A DNA stretch of 64,000 nt, taken from positions 558,001 to 622,000 of the forward strand of contig NZ_SNYI01000002.1 in assembly GCF_004362865.1 (NCBI RefSeq), given 5' to 3'. A program made the translations under genes and the position numbers. The notes beneath the pieces are model-generated. The model made no database searches. It was not told the origin of the DNA and saw nothing but the letters and a program-made list of their open reading frames with translations. Shown here piece after piece: positions 24,628 to 30,891 of the stretch. Each line of letters starts with the position of its first letter. The first letter of the stretch is position 1. The stretch is from Zeaxanthinibacter enoshimensis (lineage in GTDB: Bacteria > Bacteroidota > Bacteroidia > Flavobacteriales > Flavobacteriaceae).

Positions 24628-25338
24628 TTACAAAAGGTTGAGACGTCGCATCAGTTCGGGCCTGTTAGAGCGACTGATAGGGATAACCTGTTTCTCGATA
24701 AGGACACTGTTGTCCTCGATATCTACAATGCGATCAAAATTGATGATGAAAGAACGATGGATCTGTAAGAATTGCTGTTCGGGTAATTTTTCCCTGATCT
24801 TTTTAAGGGTGGTATGTACGCGGTGAACCGTGTCATCTGTTTTGATTTCTATATAGTCTCCTTTGGCTTCGATCACCTGGATACTCGGCATTTCTATTTT
24901 GATCAGCCTGCGGTCTATATTGATGTAAAGATCGTTCTTCCTGTTTTCCTGTTCGCCCTGATCGGAATTACCGGGATGTATGGTGCGGATCGAGTTCCGT
25001 ACTTTTTTAACGGCCTTTTTAAAACGTTCAGTGGTGATGGGCTTTACCAGGTAATCGATCACGCTTTCGTACTCATAAGCTTCGATAGCGAAATTGGGGT
25101 CCGAGGTCGTCAATACGATCTTCGGGGCATTTTGCAAGGTCTGTACAAAGTCGATCCCGCTGAATCCGGGCATATGGATATCCAGAAATACCAGGTCTAT
25201 ATCCTGATGGTTGAGGAATTTTATCCCTTCTATAGCACTGTCGAATTCTCCAACGACCTGTAAGTCGTCTACAGAGGAACACAACTGCGCGACAATAGCC
25301 CGTGCTGTGGCTTCGTCATCAATTATTATACAGTTCAT
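24628..25338 (-). CDS. LytTR-family response regulator
   Basis: 236 residues. The receiver domain (1-120) has D7/D8, phospho-acceptor D53 in LVFLDIHMPG, T78 and K99 in YLVKPI. The LytTR DNA-binding domain spans about 140-236: LIKIEMPSIQVIEAKGDYIE, TLKKIREKLPEQQFLQIHRS and the closing SRSNRPELMRRL. LytTR domains bind pairs of about 9-bp direct repeats 21 bp apart, which is the spacing of the CTGTAG repeats in this locus. The start at 25338 overlaps the Hpt stop codon (ATGA); an upstream ATG at 25371 would lie inside the Hpt gene. It is the last gene of the sensory operon and probably its transcriptional output. Confidence 0.94.
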   Translation of the reverse strand: MNCIIIDDEATARAIVAQLCSSVDDLQVVGEFDSAIEGIKFLNHQDIDLVFLDIHMPGFSGIDFVQTLQNAPKIVLTTSDPNFAIEAYEYESVIDYLVKPITTERFKKAVKKVRNSIRTIHPGNSDQGEQENRKNDLYINIDRRLIKIEMPSIQVIEAKGDYIEIKTDDTVHRVHTTLKKIREKLPEQQFLQIHRSFIINFDRIVDIEDNSVLIEKQVIPISRSNRPELMRRLNLL

Positions 25339-25658
25339 ACTTTTATATTTTTTATAAAGTGGTCCATGCATTCCAGTATAGCGATAAATTCCTCTGCCAT
25401 ACTGGTTATACCATCCCTAAGCTCTTCCTCGAAGACAGAGGCCCTCTCATAACCATGCTCAAGCCCCAGTACGCTGATCTTGTGTTTAATTTTATGTACA
25501 TTCAGTGAAGCCGCCCGTGGCATATTATTATTCAGGTTATCCAGGAATTCCTTTTTCTCATTCGGGAATTCACATTTAAGGATATCGATGAACTTTTTCT
25601 TGAAGACCTTATCATTACCGGCTAATTCTACGATATAATTTAAGTTCGGCTGTTCCAA
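25335..25658 (-). CDS. Stand-alone Hpt phosphotransfer protein
   Basis: 107 residues, all helical. The segment LNVHKIKHKISVLGLEHGYE matches the Hpt motif (A/V)H-x-(L/I)-K-x-x-x-x-x-x-G, with phospho-acceptor H55. Hpt proteins carry phosphate between receiver domains. The kinase upstream has no receiver of its own, so the chain would need one of the nearby receivers: the CheY-like protein at 28630, the REC-GT2 fusion or the LytTR regulator. It lies 4 bp after the kinase stop codon and overlaps the LytTR regulator start by 4 bp, so the three are co-translated. Confidence 0.85.
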   Translation of the reverse strand: MEQPNLNYIVELAGNDKVFKKKFIDILKCEFPNEKKEFLDNLNNNMPRAASLNVHKIKHKISVLGLEHGYERASVFEEELRDGITSMAEEFIAILECMDHFIKNIKV

Positions 25659-25662
25659 TTTG

Positions 25663-28017
25663 TTATTTGAGTATTGTGAAATAAAATGTTGTTCCTTTTC
25701 CTATTTTGCTCTCAAGCCAGATCTCGCCACCGTAGAGATTGACAATTTTTTTAACGATAGACAGACCAATACCCGTAGATCGTTCCCCGTCACCAAGGGA
25801 TTGAAATATCTCGAAAATCTTCTTGTGGTATTCCGGCGGAATACCAACTCCGTTATCGGCGATTCCTAATTTAAAGTGCGTATCATTCTCTTCCGAAAAA
25901 ATACGTACCACGCCCTTTGGATCCTCAATATTCACCACTGCATTACTGAGCAGGTTCTGGAAGAGCTGGTGCATTTTGGTGGGGTCAGCTTCTACAGTGG
26001 GCAGGGTATTCATGATCACTATGTTCACGTGCTCCGGGATATAGATGATCTCCCTGATCTCGCTGACCACTTCATTCAGATCAACTTTCTGCCTTAAAGA
26101 TGGAGTTTCGTGAATACTGGAGTATTTCAGGATTCCATCAATCAGTTTGTCCATAGCTTCTACCTTCTCCTGCATCATCTGTAAATTGAATACCCCATTC
26201 TCATCCAGGACATCAACATAGTCATCATTCAGCCAGGTAGCCAGGGCGCTGATACTGCGGAGGGGTGATTTCAGGTCGTGGGAAACAATATGAGCATAGT
26301 CCTGTAGTCCCTGGTTGCTTGCTTCCAGTTCTTTCAGTAAATTTTCCTTCTGTAATTCCAATTCTTTCTGTTCTGTAATATCCAGGTGTATTCCTATTGA
26401 ACCGACAACTGCCCCTTGTTCATCATACCTGGGAGCACCACTGATAAGCCAATGCCTGATGTTTCCATTCTTGGTTCTAATCTCGATCTCGTATGAATCA
26501 GAAATACTGTTTTTGCGATCATGATTTTTCTGTTCCATGAACCCGGTATTTTTTACCAGCAGGATTTCACTGGCTCTGTGCCCAAGTAGTTCTTGTTCAG
26601 AATATCCACTCATGCTACAAAAGCTCTGGTTTACCAATTGGATAATGTCATTATTATCTACCTCTATAAGGCCCAGGTTCATATTGGCGATAATACTACT
26701 GTATTTTTCTTTCTGTATTTCTAAGTTTTTCTTGTAGGTCTTACGCAGGGTGACATCTGTATAGGTCCAGAGGTGTCCCTGGTAAATATCCTGGTTATAA
26801 ATAGGGATGAAGTCACGTTCCAGTATCCTCCCATCTTTCATTTCCAGCTCATCTGAAAGTACCACTACTTTTTGTTGCAGAATGCTTTCAATCCTGTTTA
26901 CGAATCCACTTGGATCAGTAAAATATTCTTTTACCTCTTCAACAGCATCCCTGCAATCCATTCCCTTCAGATCTTCCGGCTTCGCTGGGATGCCGAAAAG
27001 TTCGCAGAATTTAATGTTCGTGAGTTCCACCTCGCGGTCTTCGTTCTCCAGAAGCACCCCCATCTGTAGATTGCTGATAAGTGAGGACAGTCTGCTCTGG
27101 GATGCTTTCAAAAGATTTTCGGCCGCAATCTCCTTGGTAATATCATCCACCATGGCTACCTGGTAGACTACGTTCCCCGACGCATCCCTAACTGCACTGA
27201 CCGTAGTTTTAGCCAGGAGAGTCTGCCCGGTCTTAGTCCGGTATTTTTTAACCATAGAAAAAGTGTCCAATTCGCCACGATCCATTCGGGACATCAGAGC
27301 TACCGACTCGGCCTGGTCTTCCGGAGCCGAAATATCTGTTACCCTGAGATTTTTAAGTTTCGTATCCGGGTACCCTAACATCTGGCCGAAGGCTTTGTTG
27401 GCCTTAAGAATCTTTCCCTTGACCGTAAGAACGATGCCCAGGGGTGAATTTTCCACGATGATATCAAGTTGTCTTTTCTGTTCAGCCAGTAATTGTTTTA
27501 CTTCTGTTTCCTGGGTAATATCCCTGATGATTCCCTGTGCAGCCACCGCTTCATTATTCTTATTATAGATCAGGCTCCCGTTAACCTGTACATATTTTTC
27601 TGAACCATCACGGACTAAGATTTTTGCACGGTAATTTTTTAAAGTTCCGGCCTGTGCCAGTTTCATAAAGGATTCGCTCGTATACTGTGTATAATCAGGA
27701 TGAACCAACGTATTCAGGTCTAATTGTTCCCGCTCGCAATCAAATCCAAGGAATTCTTTTGCAGCATTATTCATTTTGATCACATGCCCGGAAAGATCCA
27801 TGACCACATAGGGATCCACTATATTAATGAAGACTCCTTCCAGTTCGGAGGTCTTCTGACTGAGCAGGTTTTCGAGACGTTCATTTGTTACCTCAAGTTT
27901 ACGGGAGGTAGCATATAGCTCTTTGGATTTTTCCTCCAGAATACTTTCAGCCTGTTTCCGGGCTTTTTTCTGACGCTCAAGGGCCTTTTTTAATAAGATG
28001 ACCTCCTTATTCTCCAT
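25663..28017 (-). CDS. Multi-PAS soluble sensor histidine kinase
   Basis: 784 residues without membrane segments. It has an N-terminal coiled coil (1-55), four PAS domains (about 55-170, 180-300, 305-425 and 436-550), a second coiled coil, a HisKA domain with H580 in VSHDLKSPLRS, and a HATPase_c domain with NLLSNAVVNI (N box), DNGVGIPPEYHKK (G1) and GERSTGIGLSIVKKIV (G2). It is a cytoplasmic kinase with several possible small-molecule or redox inputs. Its start overlaps the H-NOX gene by 11 bp, the standard pairing in which NO-bound H-NOX controls kinase activity. No receiver is fused, so phosphate should pass to the separate Hpt and receiver proteins of the same operon. Confidence 0.93.
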   Translation of the reverse strand: MENKEVILLKKALERQKKARKQAESILEEKSKELYATSRKLEVTNERLENLLSQKTSELEGVFINIVDPYVVMDLSGHVIKMNNAAKEFLGFDCEREQLDLNTLVHPDYTQYTSESFMKLAQAGTLKNYRAKILVRDGSEKYVQVNGSLIYNKNNEAVAAQGIIRDITQETEVKQLLAEQKRQLDIIVENSPLGIVLTVKGKILKANKAFGQMLGYPDTKLKNLRVTDISAPEDQAESVALMSRMDRGELDTFSMVKKYRTKTGQTLLAKTTVSAVRDASGNVVYQVAMVDDITKEIAAENLLKASQSRLSSLISNLQMGVLLENEDREVELTNIKFCELFGIPAKPEDLKGMDCRDAVEEVKEYFTDPSGFVNRIESILQQKVVVLSDELEMKDGRILERDFIPIYNQDIYQGHLWTYTDVTLRKTYKKNLEIQKEKYSSIIANMNLGLIEVDNNDIIQLVNQSFCSMSGYSEQELLGHRASEILLVKNTGFMEQKNHDRKNSISDSYEIEIRTKNGNIRHWLISGAPRYDEQGAVVGSIGIHLDITEQKELELQKENLLKELEASNQGLQDYAHIVSHDLKSPLRSISALATWLNDDYVDVLDENGVFNLQMMQEKVEAMDKLIDGILKYSSIHETPSLRQKVDLNEVVSEIREIIYIPEHVNIVIMNTLPTVEADPTKMHQLFQNLLSNAVVNIEDPKGVVRIFSEENDTHFKLGIADNGVGIPPEYHKKIFEIFQSLGDGERSTGIGLSIVKKIVNLYGGEIWLESKIGKGTTFYFTILK

Positions 28018-28552
28018 TCTGAACTATATCGAATTTAACACGGGTGCCGTCTTTTTCCAGTAGCTCGTAAGTAACCTGTGATGTAGTATCAAAATGATCA
28101 AAGGTTTTCTCGATCAACCCATGTGCCAGGGCATACAATCCCCTGGAGGAACTATAGACCATAGACAGGTGACGCTCCGATTTCTCCAGGATGTGGAAGG
28201 TTGGCAATTCCGCATCTGGGTATAATTTCCTGACATGCACATGGATGTGGTCTTCGATAGAGTAGAGGAGACCTATTGGATTGGAATAATTTGCAATCAC
28301 TTCCGGGTGTGCTGCCCCGAGTCCATTGAACAGGTATTTCCCAAATGTGTATAGTAAATCGTTGACAGGTATCCCTACTTCTTTGTGTAATTCACTGATC
28401 AGGGCTACCATCTCGTTAAAATCGTAGGTACCTATAGAAGTATAGATCCCCCCTGATTGCAGTTTTGAATGCTCGATGATATTGTCTGCGATCTCCATCC
28501 CAAAATGTTCTTCGACCATTTCAAGGAACTCTGTAAAAATGATGCCCTTCAT
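28007..28552 (-). CDS. H-NOX (HNOB) heme nitric oxide/oxygen sensor
   Basis: 181 residues, the normal length of bacterial H-NOX proteins. Landmarks are the N-terminal MKGIIFTEFLEMVEEHFG; FGKYLFNGLGAAHPEV; the proximal heme ligand H104 in EDHIHVHVRKLYPDAELP; and the propionate-binding Y-x-S-x-R motif as Y133, S135, R137 in MVYSSSRGLY. The sequence closely follows facultative-anaerobe H-NOX proteins such as that of Shewanella, which bind NO with picomolar-to-nanomolar affinity and inhibit a cognate kinase. No distal-pocket Tyr is apparent to me, so NO rather than O2 binding is more likely; this is inference. It overlaps the kinase gene downstream. Confidence 0.94.
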   Translation of the reverse strand: MKGIIFTEFLEMVEEHFGMEIADNIIEHSKLQSGGIYTSIGTYDFNEMVALISELHKEVGIPVNDLLYTFGKYLFNGLGAAHPEVIANYSNPIGLLYSIEDHIHVHVRKLYPDAELPTFHILEKSERHLSMVYSSSRGLYALAHGLIEKTFDHFDTTSQVTYELLEKDGTRVKFDIVQNGE

Positions 28553-28629
28553 CCCAAATCGGTTTAGATGTTAAATCTAGGGAATAGCGGTAGCTAAGCG
28601 AAAATTTTGTTGTGAATCAGCTAATTATG

Positions 28630-29031
28630 TTAGGGTTTTACCAATTCGTTGATGTTCCAGTAATTAAAAAGGGTGATCAGCTTAGCTTCGTATTCCTGGT
28701 ATTTTAATGGTTTTATAACATATCCCGCAATCCCGATCTTATAACATTCCAGCAGGTCCGAATGATTTTTAGATGTGGTAAGAATAATAGTGGGAAGGTA
28801 TTTGAGAACCTCGTCTTCTTTCAGGATCCTGAGAAATTCGATCCCGTTCATTTTAGGCATGTTCAGGTCTAAGAGGATAATATCTGGTAATTTTGCGCCG
28901 GATCGAAGGAATATCAACGCTTCTTCGCCGTTTTTCTTTTCGGTGATCTGGTGGTTGAGATTGGCCTGTTTGAGCGTACGCTGCAGCTTCATGGTCTCAA
29001 TGGTGTCATCCTCTATAAACAATACATTCAT
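28630..29031 (-). CDS. CheY-like single-domain response regulator
   Basis: 133 residues from the ATG at 29031 (MNVLFIEDDTIETMKLQ); the frame extends upstream to 29067 but the family N-terminus fits 29031. It is a receiver only: D8/D9, phospho-acceptor D55 in IILLDLNMPKMNG, T85/T86 and the lysine of GYVIKPLKY near 107. No output domain, so it likely acts as an intermediate in the phosphorelay or as a phosphate sink. It is the first gene of the operon RR - H-NOX - kinase - Hpt - LytTR; the 77-bp gap before H-NOX is the longest in the operon. A LytTR-like repeat lies 59-94 bp upstream. Confidence 0.92.
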   Translation of the reverse strand: MNVLFIEDDTIETMKLQRTLKQANLNHQITEKKNGEEALIFLRSGAKLPDIILLDLNMPKMNGIEFLRILKEDEVLKYLPTIILTTSKNHSDLLECYKIGIAGYVIKPLKYQEYEAKLITLFNYWNINELVKP

Positions 29032-29089
29032 GATCCTCAGGTTCTTATAAAAATTAAAAATCATCAATATTTCCGGATTTTACCAGCGT

Positions 29090-29125
29090 ACTGTAGGCGG
29101 AATGCCCGAAACTGTAGATGAATGG
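29090..29125. promoter_or_regulatory. LytTR-like direct repeat upstream of the sensory operon
   Basis: ACTGTAGGCGGAATG (29090-29104) and ACTGTAGATGAATGG (29111-29125) are adjacent copies of the locus 13-mer starting 21 bp apart; the first has one extra base. The pair lies 59-94 bp upstream of the CheY-like gene, so the LytTR regulator encoded at the operon's end may control its own transcription. Confidence 0.62.
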
Positions 29126-29223
29126 ACAGAAAGTATGGTTAAATAAGAGCCGGAAAAATGTTCTCATTGAATTACTTCTTGAAATTTAAAGTATTTTATA
29201 TTTCCATATGCCCCCAGTTTTTC

Positions 29224-29231
29224 TATTTTTG
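29224..29231 (+). promoter_or_regulatory. -7 element for the tRNA gene
   Basis: TATTTTTG, a full match to TAnnTTTG, lies 32 bp upstream of the tRNA 5' end. No firm -33 element is visible. Confidence 0.45.
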
Positions 29232-29263
29232 CACAAAATTTGCTGAACAGGCATTTTTTTGTC

Positions 29264-29337
29264 GGTCGCGTAGCTCAGCTGGATAGAGCATCTGCCTTCT
29301 AAGCAGACGGTCCCAGGTTCGAATCCTGGCGCGATCA
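29264..29337 (+). tRNA. tRNA-Arg (anticodon UCU)
   Basis: A 74-nt cloverleaf. The acceptor arms GGTCGCG / CGCGATC pair with one G-T; the D-arm is in GCTCAGCTGGATAGAGC; the anticodon stem TCTGC / GCAGA encloses CTTCTAA with anticodon TCT; the T-arm CCAGG-TTCGAAT-CCTGG is canonical; the discriminator base is A. CCA is not encoded. A terminator follows 10 bp later. Confidence 0.97.
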
Positions 29338-29347
29338 CTACACTCTC

Positions 29348-29378
29348 AAAGCCCGCATCAGAAGATGCGGGCTTTTTT
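29348..29378 (+). terminator. Intrinsic terminator of tRNA-Arg
   Basis: The 12-bp perfect stem AAAGCCCGCATC / GATGCGGGCTTT (29348-29359 and 29364-29375) has an AGAA loop and six T. Confidence 0.95.
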
Positions 29379-29410
29379 ATTTCCCATGAACCCGGAAGCT
29401 GGTTTATAGG

Positions 29411-29744
29411 GTTCGAGGTTCGAGGTTTGAGGTTTGACGTGTGCGGTTGGGTAGGTTAAACAAATTTCGAGATTAATCATTAAAATAAAGTTTCCTGTCC
29501 CCTTGTCCCTCATGTCTCTCTATGTAACTATTTACCTTTGTACCTGTGTAACGATCTAAGTTCGAAGTTCGAAGTTTGAGGTTCGATGTTCGCGGTTCGC
29601 AGTTTGCGGTTATCCCTCCTGTCACTTATGTCATCCTATGTAACTATGTACCTATGTACCTGTGTAACGATTCAAAGTTCGCAGTTCGAAGTTTGAGGTT
29701 CGATGTTCGCGGTTCGCAGTTTGCGGTTTGCATTTTGCAGTTTA
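29411..29744. repeat. Heptamer tandem repeats (GTTCGAG-like) inside a duplicated ~92-bp unit
   Basis: Three arrays of degenerate 7-bp units of the form GTT(C/T)G(A/C)N lie at about 29411-29453, 29560-29611 and 29677-29743. The second and third belong to a direct duplication of about 92 bp (29521-29611 and 29637-29728) that also includes an octamer tract (TATGTAAC, TATGTACC and variants). No spacer/repeat regularity like CRISPR is present and no coding frame is supported. The heptamer resembles the T-arm GGTTCGA of the adjacent tRNA gene. Confidence 0.8.
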
Positions 29745-29749
29745 CATAA

Positions 29750-30070
29750 ATGCATTTTTCCACCGCATCACCGCATCACTGCATCACCGTTTCACTCTCC
29801 CACCGCATGACGGGGTGACGGTTTCCCGGTTTGCCGGTTTCCACTGCAAGTTTCCTGCACTGAATTCATTTAACTTGAGCATGGGGCGGGGTTAAGAACC
29901 CCAGGGTTGATGTAGCAGGCAATGGACAGTATGCAGTAGCCAGTAAGGAGTAGGCAGTTAGTTAAATTTTATTTTCCTGTCACTTTTGTCCCCTATGTCC
30001 CCTATGTCCCCTCTGTCACTTTTGTCACACTTTGTAACTATGTACCTCTGTACCTATGTACCTATCTACT
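29750..30070. repeat. Mixed short tandem repeats, gene-free
   Basis: It contains octamers around CACCGCAT (29760-29815), GGTTTCCC/GGTTTGCC units (about 29818-29842), an imperfect copy of the 62-bp element found twice near 40 kb (about 29842-29911), CAGTANN units (about 29928-29959), and TGTCCCCT/TGTACCTA octamers (about 29975-30068). With 29411-29744 this fills the 797-bp gap between the tRNA terminator and the gene at 30176. I see no gene. Confidence 0.7.
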
Positions 30071-30175
30071 CACAACCCATCGTTTTTCCCCCGCAAGATG
30101 AACAGCCTTAAACTTTTTGATTAATTTACAATCGTATACAAGACAAGCTAATCAACCATTTAATAAAACGAGATC

Positions 30176-30673
30176 ATGCTTAAAAAAGTTCTCATCGGGT
30201 TATTGATCATCTTTATCGCAATCCAGTTCATCAGGCCTTCGAAAAATGAATCAAATGATCTCACCTACGATATTTCTACCCGGTACGAGGTCCCGGGGGA
30301 GGTTGATCACCTGCTAAAAATATCCTGTAACGATTGCCATTCCAATAAGACAGTTTATCCCTGGTATGCCGAGGTACAGCCAATAGGGTGGTGGCTTAGC
30401 GAACATGTGGAAAATGGCAAACGACATCTGAATTTTTCAGAATTCACCAAAAAGCCAATTGCTGTCCAGAACCATAAATTTGAGGAAACCATAGAAATGA
30501 TAGAGAAAAAGGCAATGCCGTTAGAGGAATATACCTACCTGGGGCTCCATCCTGAAGCTGACCTGAGCGAGGAGGATAGAAAAGTTATAATAAACTGGGC
30601 CAAGACCCAGATGAAATACCTGGAAGAGAATTACCCGGCCGACAGCCTGGTGATGCCGAAACGGAGAAAGTAG
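30176..30673 (+). CDS. Heme-binding domain protein (cytochrome c-like)
   Basis: 165 residues. One N-terminal helix (about 4-21, KVLIGLLIIFIAIQFI) anchors or exports the protein, followed by a compact domain with a single CxxCH site (CNDCHSNKT near residue 52) and the following YPWYAEVQPIGWWLSEHV..GKRHLNFSEF, the hallmark of the Haem_bd family. It is a periplasmic, probably one-heme electron-transfer or sensor protein. A strong terminator starts 52 bp after the stop codon, separating it from the metal-efflux operon. No partner gene is adjacent. Confidence 0.9.
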   Translation: MLKKVLIGLLIIFIAIQFIRPSKNESNDLTYDISTRYEVPGEVDHLLKISCNDCHSNKTVYPWYAEVQPIGWWLSEHVENGKRHLNFSEFTKKPIAVQNHKFEETIEMIEKKAMPLEEYTYLGLHPEADLSEEDRKVIINWAKTQMKYLEENYPADSLVMPKRRK

Positions 30674-30725
30674 CCTGTAACAACCGGGCACCATTGCACC
30701 TAACAGCCAGTACATTTTTAGAGAG

Positions 30726-30754
30726 GCCGGATCAGTCAATTGATCCGGCTTTTT
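30726..30754 (+). terminator. Intrinsic terminator of the heme-binding protein gene
   Basis: The nine-bp perfect stem GCCGGATCA / TGATCCGGC (30726-30734 and 30741-30749) has a GTCAAT loop and five T. Confidence 0.92.
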
Positions 30755-30862
30755 GTTAATACCTGCATCGTGAATATAGGTTCCTGAAACTATTATAAGT
30801 GAATATATAACCAGATTATAAAAAGATAGCATGCCTCTTTTTAAGTTGTGTAAATAAATTGT

Positions 30863-30890
30863 TAGCTTTGTCTAAATTTAAAATTTAGAC
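30863..30890 (+). promoter_or_regulatory. -7 element and overlapping dyad operator of the metal-efflux operon
   Basis: TAGCTTTG (30863-30870) matches TAnnTTTG. Starting at its last base is a perfect 21-bp palindrome with 10-bp arms GTCTAAATTT and AAATTTAGAC around a central A (30870-30890). The likely transcription start falls inside it, and the TTG start codon follows at 30892, so a bound repressor would block initiation. The A/T-rich TTTAGAC half-site is compatible with a DtxR/MntR-type or other metal-responsive regulator, which is not encoded nearby. Confidence 0.65.
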
Positions 30891-30891
30891 A

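Noticed and set aside
24814-25263. 149-codon plus-strand frame
   Set aside because: Antisense to the LytTR regulator gene; no domain seen.
29411-30070. CRISPR array considered for the repeat block
   Set aside because: Units are 7-8 bp and degenerate with no unique spacers of regular length, and no cas genes are present.
29264-30110. Integrative element at the tRNA-Arg gene
   Set aside because: No integrase gene and no duplicated tRNA 3' end were found; only short repeats are present.
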